Counted from the first letter of the stretch, positions 9,785 to 19,249 are shown. The stretch: DNA of 38,742 nucleotides from an uncultured Verrucomicrobiales bacterium (GCA_937930235.1 CALGLJ010000114.1:1-38742), one strand, 5' to 3'. Program-made: numbers and translations. Notes: a model not told the origin generated them from the letters alone.

Positions 9785-9816
9785 GAAGCCCTTCAAGCTT
9801 TCGCTTGAAGGGCTTC
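9785..9816 (-). terminator. Hairpin, probable terminator of the upstream minus-strand gene
   Basis: 13-bp inverted repeat GAAGCCCTTCAAG-ctttcg-CTTGAAGGGCTTC; on the minus strand it lies just downstream of the 9839 gene; no strong T-tract. Confidence 0.6.
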
Positions 9817-9838
9817 TCGGAAAGAGGAACTCAGATGT

Positions 9839-10774
9839 TTATCCTTGTTTGGCGGCAATGACTTTTCCGCTCGCATCAAAAGTGACTGCCGCTTTTCCTG
9901 ACTTCGCTGGTCCCTGACGGAGTCCGCCGACGAAGGTGGAGGCAGGGCCAAGCGCGGGCACCATATTAATCGCCGTTGATTTGATCTTCTTCATGATAAA
10001 GTTCGCATTTTCAAATACCCAGGTTTCTTCTCCCGCGATGTGATATTTGTAGCTGGGGCGTCCGAGGGCTTGCGTCACTTCTTCTGCCGACATGCCTTTT
10101 TTGATGTCAGCGTAAACTGGGCGGTTTACGAAAGGGGACTTCCACCATGGAGTCTTGGGAGCCTCTAAGGCATTGAGTTTTTTGTTAAAGGCAGACCCTT
10201 TAAGGCCTTTGAGTTCTGCAAGTTGAGGTGCTTTAAGATCTCGCAATTTGGTAAGCTCGGGAATGCTTAATTTCTTAAACTGTGGCGCTTCTAGCCCAGT
10301 CATCTGAGCGAGTTGTAACGCTTGTGGTTTGGAAATCCGCCCTCCTTTAAAGTCGGAGAATGCGGGGAGACCTTCTAAGCCAGGAAGCGTGGGCTTGCTA
10401 AAGCCGGGAAGGGCTGGTTTTTGGAACTTCGGAAGAGTTGGTTTCTTAAGCTCGGGCACCGTAGGGGTTCCGATCGTAGGGGTTCCGATACCAGTCAACT
10501 GTGAGGCGGCGACCTCTCCAAGTTTGTTTGCTAATTGAGGGCCTTTGAGACCTTTGAGTTGAGCGAGCTGCTCGACAGGTAATTTTTCAATCACCGCAAT
10601 CTGTTTCGGAGAGAGTCCGGCCAGTTGTGAGGCTTGTAAGCCAGTTGCTTTGGCCGCACTCGCTTGTGCTGCCGCAGCTTCTTGCGGACTTGCAAATTCG
10701 GCAGGGGGATTAATACCTCCGCAAGAGCAGAGGATGAACAATGGGGCTAGGGCGAAGATCGATTTCACCAGCAC
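9839..10774 (-). CDS. Putative lipoprotein with internal repeats and a C-terminal BamE/SmpA-like segment
   Basis: Frame of the 9839..10858 ORF. GTG starts at 10774/10768 place a signal-like segment VKSIFALAPLFILCSC at the N-terminus; the C-terminus has DIKKGMSAEEVTQALGRPSYKYHIAGEETWVFENA, resembling BamE/OmlA. Confidence 0.6.
   Translation of the reverse strand: MLVKSIFALAPLFILCSCGGINPPAEFASPQEAAAAQASAAKATGLQASQLAGLSPKQIAVIEKLPVEQLAQLKGLKGPQLANKLGEVAASQLTGIGTPTIGTPTVPELKKPTLPKFQKPALPGFSKPTLPGLEGLPAFSDFKGGRISKPQALQLAQMTGLEAPQFKKLSIPELTKLRDLKAPQLAELKGLKGSAFNKKLNALEAPKTPWWKSPFVNRPVYADIKKGMSAEEVTQALGRPSYKYHIAGEETWVFENANFIMKKIKSTAINMVPALGPASTFVGGLRQGPAKSGKAAVTFDASGKVIAAKQG
10461..10490. repeat. 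15-bp tandem duplication inside the repeat lipoprotein gene
   Basis: GTAGGGGTTCCGATC GTAGGGGTTCCGATA, encoding repeated IGTPT. Confidence 0.9.
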
Positions 10775-10878
10775 AGGATCAACTTGATTTTCAATCTGGC
10801 AAGCGATTGATCCAAATTTACCCAATTTTTCTCTCTGAGTTTTTTTCGTTGTCGACAAAGAGTATGGAAAAACAGCGC

Positions 10879-11376
10879 TTACTGCTCTGCCAACTTGCGA
10901 AATTTTTCTCCGAGTTCTTGTCCTCCCTCCACCGTTTGAAAACCGACTGCATATGCTGCAATGAGTGCATCGACGGTTTTTTCTGATTTTTTAATGAGGG
11001 CCTGAAGAGCTGAATCTTCCTTGATAATCTTTTGCATTTTGACCCCGATGTCGATGCGCTCAGGTGAAGCCGGAGGGAGCTTGGCGAGTTGGGAAAGAAG
11101 TGGCTGAATTTTTGGATGAGAGTTTTTCGTTTGATTGAATTCTTGGATTACCTCGTTGTGTCCACTTTTTGCGTTCATGACCTCAGGATGTTTCTCCACT
11201 TTCGGAAAAGCGGGATGAGCCATGGCCTCCGTGAGTAAGGCGATGTAATCTGTCTGTCTCTTCACGCGTGCAGGTGTCTTATGCTCCACCTCTTCTGCGG
11301 TTGTTTCTACGACCTCCTCTTTTTGGCAAGAAACTAAAGTGAATAGGATGGCGATGAATAGATGCTGGTAATTCAT
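10879..11376 (-). CDS. Putative lipoprotein, function unknown
   Basis: MNYQHLFIAILFTLVSCQKEE contains a lipobox-like LVSC; internal Met of the 10879..11415 ORF chosen as start. Confidence 0.65.
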   Translation of the reverse strand: MNYQHLFIAILFTLVSCQKEEVVETTAEEVEHKTPARVKRQTDYIALLTEAMAHPAFPKVEKHPEVMNAKSGHNEVIQEFNQTKNSHPKIQPLLSQLAKLPPASPERIDIGVKMQKIIKEDSALQALIKKSEKTVDALIAAYAVGFQTVEGGQELGEKFRKLAEQ

Positions 11377-11462
11377 TTTCAGGAATGCGTTATGAGGACG
11401 GGATTGCGAGATCACAATCGAGATTTTTTTAGTAGGGGGAGATTTTATTAGAGGAAGCGATG

Positions 11463-12506
11463 TTACGAACGATTTTCTTTTTCTTTCTTAAGTCGCAGTT
11501 GGCCGCAGGCGGCGTCAATATCGTGCCCTTTTTCTAAACGTAATGTTGCTGAGACTTGGTGCTTTGTGAGGATATTTCGAAAACGTTTGCAGTGGTCGTC
11601 TGAGGGACGAACCCACGGTAAACCTTCCACGGTATTGTAAGGGATCAGATTGACCTTCGCGTTGATCGAGCGAGCGCGTTTCGCAAGAATTTCTGCATGT
11701 TGTGGCGTGGCATTGATCCCGTCTATCAGGATGTATTCGAGGGTGATCTTTTGCTTCTTATTCGCATTCCAAATTCGTAAGGCCTCAAAAAGTTCCGCGA
11801 CAGGATACTTCTGATTTACGGGCATGATCTTCTCTCTTGTTTCATCATCTGGTCCATGCAGAGAAATCGCCAGTCGAATCTGCTGTGGCAGAAGAGCGAG
11901 TTTTTTAATCTGGGGAACGAGTCCCGAAGTTGAAACGGTAATGCGTCGAGCTCCAATGTGAAGCCCCCAATCTGATGTGATGATTTCCAGCGCTTGGGTC
12001 AGATTGGTGAAATTTGCCAACGGCTCACCCATTCCCATAAAGACGAGGTTGTTCACCTTTTCGCCTGAAAGTTCTTCCGCTAAGATAATCTGAGAAATGA
12101 TTTCAGAGGCTTTTAAATTCCGGGTAAAGCCATCGAGTCCGGATGCGCAAAATTTACAGCCGTAAGCGCAACCCACCTGAGAAGAGACACAGAGAGTGTG
12201 ACGATCAGACTTCTCACCATAAAGCGCAGGTGATGCTGGGATGAGAACCGTCTCAATGTAACGCTCGTCGGGAAGTTGAAGGAGGAATTTCCGCGTAGTA
12301 TCTGCCGAGCCCTTTGTCAGGGTGTGGGTGAGAGGTCGGAGTGGATACTCCGCAGCCAGAGCTTGGCGCAGGGCTGGCGGTAAATTGCTCATCTCTTCCC
12401 ATGATTGAACACGCTTTTGGTAAATCCAATCCAGGATCTGCGCGGCACGATAAGTCGGCTGCTGATGCTCTCCGAGGAGTTTGATCAGTTGGGTCTTGGT
12501 GAGCAT
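11463..12506 (-). CDS. rlmN: 23S rRNA (adenine(2503)-C(2))-methyltransferase RlmN
   Basis: Radical-SAM CAYGCKFC, VFMGMGEPLANF, RITVSTSGLVPQI, and C-terminal C residue context EKGHDIDAACGQLR. Confidence 0.96.
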   Translation of the reverse strand: MLTKTQLIKLLGEHQQPTYRAAQILDWIYQKRVQSWEEMSNLPPALRQALAAEYPLRPLTHTLTKGSADTTRKFLLQLPDERYIETVLIPASPALYGEKSDRHTLCVSSQVGCAYGCKFCASGLDGFTRNLKASEIISQIILAEELSGEKVNNLVFMGMGEPLANFTNLTQALEIITSDWGLHIGARRITVSTSGLVPQIKKLALLPQQIRLAISLHGPDDETREKIMPVNQKYPVAELFEALRIWNANKKQKITLEYILIDGINATPQHAEILAKRARSINAKVNLIPYNTVEGLPWVRPSDDHCKRFRNILTKHQVSATLRLEKGHDIDAACGQLRLKKEKENRS

Positions 12507-12687
12507 GGTGACGAGACTCAGGCTAAATAGAATAGAGAATGAAGGGGATCAAAATTTTAAATGAATTCCGACGGACGGGTGTGGCGAGCTGTTTCTTCGT
12601 GGCTCTTTACCCCATTTGAACCCGAAAGAGAAAATACGAGATGGAGTGCGCGGGGGCGGTCTGAAGGAATTCCATGAGTAAGAGATG

Positions 12688-13185
12688 TTATTTCTCAAAG
12701 ACAAAAAATTTACGGCAAACGAAATTCACCATTGCCGAGGAGATGATGAATGAAAGATCTGCGATTTTATTCAGGGCATTGAATGTTTGCACAAGCCAAA
12801 CTGGAAGGATGAGGCCCAGGGAAAAGCTGAGGAAAGAGATCAGAGTAAAGAGAGCGAACTCCTTTCTCACTTGGTGGCGGCCGGGAGTAAAAACCAGCCA
12901 ACGATTTAGAATGTAGGCGATCAGGTTGGAGGGGATAAATGCGATGAACTGAATCAGCGAATTGTTCCAAGATCTTGTGCTCTGAGAGAGATCGAGCGAA
13001 AAATGCTGGGGGTAAAGAGAGCGTCCAATCGTAGTCACCGTAATGAACACCAAGAGCGAAATCACGCCACAGATTCCATATTTACCAAACTGAATGAGAA
13101 AAGGAGTGTCGCGATCAAAAATGGTACGGCTGAGGCCGTATTTCCGGAAATAGTTCCAAGCTTTTCCAATTTCCTGCGTGATCAT
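12688..13185 (-). CDS. GtrA family membrane protein
   Basis: About four TM segments with QFGKYGICGVISLLVF and AYILNRWLVF, typical of the GtrA/DPMS family; overlaps argF by 4 nt. Confidence 0.8.
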   Translation of the reverse strand: MITQEIGKAWNYFRKYGLSRTIFDRDTPFLIQFGKYGICGVISLLVFITVTTIGRSLYPQHFSLDLSQSTRSWNNSLIQFIAFIPSNLIAYILNRWLVFTPGRHQVRKEFALFTLISFLSFSLGLILPVWLVQTFNALNKIADLSFIISSAMVNFVCRKFFVFEK

Positions 13186-14081
13186 TCGCTCACAAGAGTA
13201 GCCAGAACGGCCTTTTGAGCATGGAGGCGATTCTCCGCTTGTTGAAAAATGGTGTCAGCATGCTCTTCTAGGATTTCTTCGGTGATTTCTTTGCCGCGAT
13301 ATGCTGGAAGGCAATGGAGAACGATAAATTGATCCGCGCAATGGCGAAGGAGTTCGGAATTGATCTGATAAGCGCCAAAGAGGGCTTCTTTTTCATCCTG
13401 TCCTTCCTGGCCCATGGACAGCCAGACATCGGTATTGATGACATGCGAACCTCGCGCTGCTTCTACCGGATCGGTAGTCAGAGTGACTCGATCGGTATCG
13501 AGTCGGTTCATAAATTCCTGCGATGGAAGGCAAGATTCCGGAGCGGAAACCACGAGCTCAAACCCAAGATATTTAGCGGCCCACATCCAAGAGCGCGACA
13601 TGTTGTTATCACCATCGCCAATAAAGGCGATTCGTTTGCCATTCCAGGTGCCAAGTTTTTCTTTAATCGTAAGAAGGTCGGCGAGGATTTGGCAGGGGTG
13701 CTCTTCATCAGTGAGAGCATTGATAGTAGGGATTTTTGAGAAGCGGGCAAAGTCTTCCACATCTTGCTGCGCGAATGTGCGGATGATCGCGCCATGCACC
13801 ATGCGGCCTAGAACACGTGCCGTATCTTTGATTGGTTCTCCACGGCCGAGCTGGATATCATTCTTGGAGAGAAACATGACATGGCCCCCGAGTTCACGCA
13901 CTCCGACTTCAAAAGAAACTCGGGTCCGAGTAGAAGCTTTTGTGAAAATGATGGCCCAAGTTTGCCCGGCTAATGGTTGCGTCTGGTGCTTCTCCCGATT
14001 GGCCTTCATCTCGATGGCAAGATCGATAAGTGCATTGAGTTCGGTGGAGGAAGATTGTTCAATAGAGAGCAAGTTCATCAT
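13182..14081 (-). CDS. argF: Ornithine carbamoyltransferase
   Basis: STRTRVSFE carbamoyl-phosphate motif, LGRGEPIKDTARVLGRMV, HCLPAYRG. Confidence 0.94.
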   Translation of the reverse strand: MMNLLSIEQSSSTELNALIDLAIEMKANREKHQTQPLAGQTWAIIFTKASTRTRVSFEVGVRELGGHVMFLSKNDIQLGRGEPIKDTARVLGRMVHGAIIRTFAQQDVEDFARFSKIPTINALTDEEHPCQILADLLTIKEKLGTWNGKRIAFIGDGDNNMSRSWMWAAKYLGFELVVSAPESCLPSQEFMNRLDTDRVTLTTDPVEAARGSHVINTDVWLSMGQEGQDEKEALFGAYQINSELLRHCADQFIVLHCLPAYRGKEITEEILEEHADTIFQQAENRLHAQKAVLATLVSE

Positions 14082-14187
14082 GACTAGCGTGGAAACGAAG
14101 AGCGGACCGTGCCCGAATTTCCCGTTGAGTTCAAGTTTTGTGTGAAGACGATTGGTGGGTGTTCACGTGGAGGGTCAGTTTCCGACC

Positions 14188-15894
14188 TTATTTCTCTTTC
14201 CTCTTAGGGCCTTGATCGCGATCAATACGGAAGGTTCTTCCGCGCAGTTTTGCTCCTCGAAGGCCGCTCATAATTTCATCCACTTGATCTTCAGGAGCAT
14301 CAATCAGGGTGTGTTTGGGAAAGAGAGTGATTTTTCCCAATGAACCATCAGGAATGCGACATTCGCGATAAATCATTCCTGCAATGTCTCCGGGTTTCAC
14401 GTGCTGTGTTTTTCCTAAATTCATGAAAAGACATGTCATTCCTTTGGCGCCATTTCGCGCAGGGCGGTCACTCCGTTCTTTGCGATCACGTTCGAATCGA
14501 TTCGAACCACGTTCACGCTTTTGCTCACGCCAATTGGAGCGCTGGCGTTCATTCGTGAACGGTTCTTTCTGGCGGTCTTCATCAATTGATTCACCTTCTC
14601 GAGTGGTCGCTTCTCGGAGAAGAGTGATCGCCGCATTGGTAATGTCTGTCGCGGTGTGTCCCTGTTCCAATAGGCGGTCGAGATAAACTTGGTAGTCTCC
14701 CAAATTTTTCTTCTCTAGGCGTTCCCGCACAGATTCAAAGAGGTGATCTGCTCGTTTTCCTTCAACCTGTTCTTTGCTCGGAACTCGTTCGCGGCGAATC
14801 GTTTGGCGAGTAAATTTTTCAATGGTCTGGAGGCGGTAGATATCGCGTCCGTAAACGAAGGTGACCGCGCGTCCCTTACGTCCGGCGCGTCCCGTACGTC
14901 CGATACGATGCACATAGTCCTCTGGATCGTGTGGGATTTCATAGTTCACTACGAGCTCCACATCATCAATATCAAGTCCACGAGCAGCGACATCGGTCGC
15001 GACCAAGAGCTCTACTTTTCCTTCTCGGAAACGATTCAAGACCCGTTCGCGCATTTGCTGAGTGATGTCACCATGAAGTCGGTCTGCGGTATAACCGCGA
15101 GCGAGCAAAGATTCAGTCACTTCATCTACGAGACGTTTCGTATTACAAAAGACGACCGCGAGCCTTGGAGGATGAATGTCGAGAAGGCGAGAAAGGACCT
15201 CGATTTTAGAGCGCTGTCGTACTTCGTAGCAGGACTGATCAATAGAGTCCACGGTGAGTGCTTTGCGCTCAATTTCTACAACTTCAGGTTCATTTCCAAA
15301 ATTCTGGATCAGTTTAGACACGCCGCGATTCATGGTAGCGGAGAAAAAGAGAATTTGCCTCTCTTTCGGAAGAGAACCGAGAAGGTCTTCCATTTCCTCA
15401 CGAAATCCCATGTCCAGCATCCGATCCGCTTCATCCAGAATGACCGTTTTGACATTCCGGGGATTAAAGCTGCGGCGTTTCAGGTGGTCCAAGAGCCGAC
15501 CCGGAGTTCCCACGACGATATGTGCCCCTTGGCGGAAGCCTTTCAACTGACGATCGATGGGAGCGCCTCCGTAGACGGGCATCGCGCGCAGAAGTTTGAT
15601 TTTTTTCCCCAGACGATGCACTTCCTCGCAAACCTGTACGGCAAGTTCGCGGGTCGGGCAGACAATGAGTGCCTGAGTTTCATTGAGCGAGGTGTCAATC
15701 TGGGAAAGGACCGGGAGAGCAAAAGCAGCGGTTTTTCCTGAACCGGTCTGAGAGAGGCCGACGAGATCTCGACCTGTCATCGCGAGTGGAATCGTTTTCG
15801 CTTGGATCGGTGAGGGAGATTCAAATCCCATGTCTTGAATCGCGGCGAGAAGAGAATCGGGAAGGCCGAGTTCGGAAAAAGGAGGAGTATCCAT
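14188..15894 (-). CDS. DEAD-box ATP-dependent RNA helicase with DbpA-type RNA-binding C-terminus
   Basis: Q motif, [35 protein letters not shown]-terminal [45 protein letters not shown]. Confidence 0.95.
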   Translation of the reverse strand: MDTPPFSELGLPDSLLAAIQDMGFESPSPIQAKTIPLAMTGRDLVGLSQTGSGKTAAFALPVLSQIDTSLNETQALIVCPTRELAVQVCEEVHRLGKKIKLLRAMPVYGGAPIDRQLKGFRQGAHIVVGTPGRLLDHLKRRSFNPRNVKTVILDEADRMLDMGFREEMEDLLGSLPKERQILFFSATMNRGVSKLIQNFGNEPEVVEIERKALTVDSIDQSCYEVRQRSKIEVLSRLLDIHPPRLAVVFCNTKRLVDEVTESLLARGYTADRLHGDITQQMRERVLNRFREGKVELLVATDVAARGLDIDDVELVVNYEIPHDPEDYVHRIGRTGRAGRKGRAVTFVYGRDIYRLQTIEKFTRQTIRRERVPSKEQVEGKRADHLFESVRERLEKKNLGDYQVYLDRLLEQGHTATDITNAAITLLREATTREGESIDEDRQKEPFTNERQRSNWREQKRERGSNRFERDRKERSDRPARNGAKGMTCLFMNLGKTQHVKPGDIAGMIYRECRIPDGSLGKITLFPKHTLIDAPEDQVDEIMSGLRGAKLRGRTFRIDRDQGPKRKEK

Positions 15895-16017
15895 GAAGTG
15901 CGTGTTGAGTGATGCCGCGCGGAGTTTATCTGCGAAAGGTGCAGGACCATCCGCACTGATTTCCTAATAGCAAGAAGGAAACGTCTTGAAGTGATCAATC
16001 TTTGCTCGAGGGCAAAG

Positions 16018-16185
16018 CTACTTTTTCCTCCAAATCAAGAAAAGAAGACCACAAATTCCACCGAGTACTGCCACCGAAGGTTCAGGGACGGTCGCGGCAG
16101 ATTGTGAAACCTCCGCTCCAGCAGACTGGGAGATAAGGCTCACAAATAGGGTGGCTTTGATGAAAGCGTAGCTGATCGATCTCAT
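16018..16185 (-). CDS. Miniature PEP-CTERM sorting-signal protein (55 aa)
   Basis: Hand-translated: MRSISYAFIKATLFVSLISQSAGAEVSQSAATVPEPSVAVLGGICGLLFLIWRKK*. Signal-peptide-like N-terminus, VPEP motif, hydrophobic helix, RKK end. Below the ORF-track length cutoff. Confidence 0.75.
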   Translation of the reverse strand: MRSISYAFIKATLFVSLISQSAGAEVSQSAATVPEPSVAVLGGICGLLFLIWRKK

Positions 16186-16489
16186 TAAAATTTATTCCAA
16201 ATATTTTCACTTTTGATCATTTAATTCAACGTCAAACTGTTTTCAGTTATGAGTGAAAATTCAAAAAATGAAAAAATGGGCCGCTACCGTCAATGAGTAC
16301 AATAAAAAAATCGCGGTTGCTCCGATTGATGTGGCGAGAATTTTTTGGAAATTTCATTCGAGAAGCAATTCCATATATTTAAGAAATCCGTAATGCTGGT
16401 AACTTCAAAAATATTGGTGCGAGCAAAGGCAGGAGAGTCCTTAGCAAATGTCACTTCCCCAAGACCGGATCATAGTTCAATTTCCGGGG

Positions 16490-17308
16490 GTGCCAGAATT
16501 AGCAGAAGTCGAACTCGCTCGTCGTCAATGGGCGGAGTTTCATCACGAGACAATCCTCGCCATCGAAAGTCACGGCCAGACGCGCATTTACCGAGATTGC
16601 CCCTCAGTCGCACTGCGTATCCTAAAAGGAAAAAAATTAACATCCTCGCGCACTCATGGGAAACGGATGTTCTTTACCTTTGAACCAGAATTGCACCTCG
16701 AAGTGCATCTCGGGATGACGGGTAAGCTTTACTGCGCTTCGGCGACACATGAAGCTCATCGGCACGATCACCTCATCTTTCGACTGAGTAATGCCTCCTT
16801 GGTGTTTTCAGATTATCGCCAATTTGGTCGCGTGATGTTGCATGATGTGGTGTCCCCTTGGATTGACTTTCCTCCTCAGCCTCAAGAAAGAAAATTCTCG
16901 GTGTCATACATTCAGCAAAAGCTCACTCGCCATGGTCGTAAACCCTTGAAAGGTTTTCTTCTGGATCAATCAATCTGCCCAGGCATCGGAAATTGGATGG
17001 CTGATGAGATTTGCTGGAAAATGGGCAGCCACCCTGCGACTCCCTCTGGTGAAATCAAAGCTTCAGCGATTCAAAAAGCGACCCGTTTTGTGACTTTGGG
17101 AGCTCTTAAATATATCGCAGATAAAAATTCGGGCCCCTCCACTGAGGGATTCGCTCCCGGAACTTATGTCGAACACGTTCCTCCGAAATCTTGGCTCTTC
17201 CAACATCGCTGGAAATCAGGCGGGCATTGCCCAAAATGTGGCACCGAACTGGAGCGTGCTACCATTGCGACCCGGACGACCGCATGGTGTTCTCAATGCC
17301 AAAAATAA
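16490..17308 (+). CDS. mutM: Formamidopyrimidine-DNA glycosylase (Fpg/MutM family)
   Basis: PELAEVE N-terminus, HLGMTGKL, SDYRQFGR, C-terminal zinc finger CPKCG...CSQC. GTG at 16490 chosen so that the catalytic proline becomes residue 2. Confidence 0.88.
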   Translation: MPELAEVELARRQWAEFHHETILAIESHGQTRIYRDCPSVALRILKGKKLTSSRTHGKRMFFTFEPELHLEVHLGMTGKLYCASATHEAHRHDHLIFRLSNASLVFSDYRQFGRVMLHDVVSPWIDFPPQPQERKFSVSYIQQKLTRHGRKPLKGFLLDQSICPGIGNWMADEICWKMGSHPATPSGEIKASAIQKATRFVTLGALKYIADKNSGPSTEGFAPGTYVEHVPPKSWLFQHRWKSGGHCPKCGTELERATIATRTTAWCSQCQK

Positions 17309-17319
17309 TTGATTTTTTT

Positions 17320-17363
17320 AAAAACGAAAACCGCTTGCGAAGGCTAGGCCTATTCGCAAGCGG
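17320..17363 (-). terminator. Rho-independent terminator for the 17410-17820 gene
   Basis: 10-bp stem CCGCTTGCGA (17331-17340)/TCGCAAGCGG (17354-17363); on the minus strand it is followed by TTTTCGTTTTTAAAAAAA. Confidence 0.75.
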
Positions 17364-17409
17364 CACACACTAGAGAAAATGATCCATCAATGATGGCTAG
17401 GCATTCGTT

Positions 17410-17820
17410 TTACCGTCTGGAACGACTGAGCGTTTTGCTGTATCGAATTCTGACATAATATCTGAGATCTGAGAGCTGCTTTGCGGTCATGCGGCCTGAA
17501 AGTCTGCGGACATTGATTCTTTTTGCGGCGCTCACGGAGTCTTTTTTGGCAATGATTTTCTGAATCGACCTCAGATCCTTGAGTTGTTTTTTGAGAAGAG
17601 ATTGTGAGACCACTTTGCTCGCGAGTTTTGCTCGGCCGTTGTAGACTTGCTGGCCTCTTTTATATCGCTCTTGATCGATAGAACGTCTTTTGGCTCCTCC
17701 GCTGCTGCCCGCGCTGCCAGAGCTTGTAGCTCCTCCGCTGCCTCGGCTTCCACCAGAGGCGGAGGCTGATGAATAAGTGAAAAGGGAGAAGATGAGGGCG
17801 AGAATAGTAAGTTTCTTCAT
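17410..17820 (-). CDS. Secreted basic Gly/Ser-rich hypothetical protein
   Basis: Signal peptide MKKLTILALIFSLFTYSSASA, Gly/Ser-rich stretch, Arg/Lys-rich C-terminal domain; dedicated terminator downstream. Confidence 0.7.
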   Translation of the reverse strand: MKKLTILALIFSLFTYSSASASGGSRGSGGATSSGSAGSSGGAKRRSIDQERYKRGQQVYNGRAKLASKVVSQSLLKKQLKDLRSIQKIIAKKDSVSAAKRINVRRLSGRMTAKQLSDLRYYVRIRYSKTLSRSRR

Positions 17821-17842
17821 AAGGGCGTTTTGTTAAGTGGAA

Positions 17843-19216
17843 TTACATATGAGAGTGAGGATCAGCAGTGGTATTCCTTTTTTTAGAATGCTTTTTCTGG
17901 ATATGAGAATTTTTTATATCCCAGAGCAGGGCGAGCATGATGCTGCCAAACTCGATTCCCTTGACCGCGAGTGGGATGGAGAAATTTTCTAGATCGTCAC
18001 GCTGAAGGTTGAGGCCGGTCATGTAGCTTAAGCTCACCACTGCCAGAGCTGTGATGGACCAACATTTTGGCCGAATGACTACGAAGGGTACCATCCAAAG
18101 AAGATACCAAGGGTTAATCACAGGGGAAAATAAGAAGAAGCACGCATACACCACATCTAAGGGCGCTGGTACGGGGTCTTTCCGATATTGTTTCCACCAA
18201 AACCATATGACCAATGTTCCGTAACAGAGCGCGAAGACGGTGAGAGCTGCCAGTCGTGCGAATTGAGATGGTAAGGCCGATCTCAGGAGCGAATATCCGG
18301 CAGCATTGAATTCCCAGTCTCCAGCCATGGCGCTGGTACTCGTCCACCCAGCATTACTTCCCTGAAGAAGGAAGGGGAGGTAAAGTAAGCTCATGACGCC
18401 AGCGAGAATGGCTGATTGTAAGGGCCAGTTTTTCCATTTAAGAGCAAAGGGCACGGCAAGGATGGCAAAGATCTTTGAGGCGATGGCCCATCCTAAAAAT
18501 AATGCAGAACGATATGATTTACCTTGGGTCATGGAGACGAGCGCGAAGGTAAGAAAGGCCACACCGATGATGTCGGGATGTGCTTGAAAGGATGTTTCAA
18601 AAACCATCAAGGGGCACCAGGCTGCGAAGAGGAATTGTTTCCGGGAGGTGATCTTGAAAAGGGCGAAGAGCATCATGGCTTCCGCTAAGACAAAGAGGAT
18701 TTTGAGTCCCCAAAGTTTTGCCGGCCAGAGATACCAACTCATGAGAAAGACAACTTCCAGAGGAGGTCCGTAGAGGGTGGGGTAATCGGGGTGATTAATC
18801 TGGCCTAAGACCTCATTGAGCTTTTCGGGGACATCGGGGTCGCCAAAGAAATCGAAAGGGGTTCCGGTGTAGGGATCACCAGATTCAGCGAATCGGTAAC
18901 CGTCCCAGAGGAAACGGAAATAGTCATCCTCGTACGTGGGAAGTGCTAAGATGCCTGCGAGACGAAAAAGAACGGCCCAGAAAATAATGCTACGGAGTGA
19001 AACTTTGAGGCCTTTTTTAAAGAAAAGAAAGAGGAGGCTGAGCCAGGGGATGGTCAGTAAAAGGTAAAAGATGTTGAGGTCCAGAGACTCTCCTGTCTCT
19101 CGCCCTTTCCATGCGAGAATGCCGTAGGAGACCAGAGAGAGCAGTCCAAGTGCATGCAGGCCCCACGATGGGGGATTTATTTCCGAGCGTTCTTTTTCAC
19201 GACTCAACTGACTCAT
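17843..19216 (-). CDS. Polytopic membrane protein, probable GT-C/GT87-type glycosyltransferase
   Basis: Many TM segments plus EDDYFRFLWDGYRFAESGDPYTGTP, typical of DUF2029/GT87-like mannosyltransferases. Confidence 0.65.
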   Translation of the reverse strand: MSQLSREKERSEINPPSWGLHALGLLSLVSYGILAWKGRETGESLDLNIFYLLLTIPWLSLLFLFFKKGLKVSLRSIIFWAVLFRLAGILALPTYEDDYFRFLWDGYRFAESGDPYTGTPFDFFGDPDVPEKLNEVLGQINHPDYPTLYGPPLEVVFLMSWYLWPAKLWGLKILFVLAEAMMLFALFKITSRKQFLFAAWCPLMVFETSFQAHPDIIGVAFLTFALVSMTQGKSYRSALFLGWAIASKIFAILAVPFALKWKNWPLQSAILAGVMSLLYLPFLLQGSNAGWTSTSAMAGDWEFNAAGYSLLRSALPSQFARLAALTVFALCYGTLVIWFWWKQYRKDPVPAPLDVVYACFFLFSPVINPWYLLWMVPFVVIRPKCWSITALAVVSLSYMTGLNLQRDDLENFSIPLAVKGIEFGSIMLALLWDIKNSHIQKKHSKKRNTTADPHSHM

Positions 19217-19249
19217 AGCCGTTGATAAGAAACAGATCGCCCCGAAAAA

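Noticed and set aside
9752-9796. N-terminal 15 aa of the listed pckA ORF (MKGFPVYTDDDFVRL)
   Set aside because: Partly encoded by the arm of a hairpin that probably terminates the upstream gene; MSVETIDLS start fits PEPCK better.
14743-15741. 332-aa plus-strand ORF
   Set aside because: Fully antisense to the well-supported DEAD-box helicase; composition reads as a shadow ORF with no recognisable motif.
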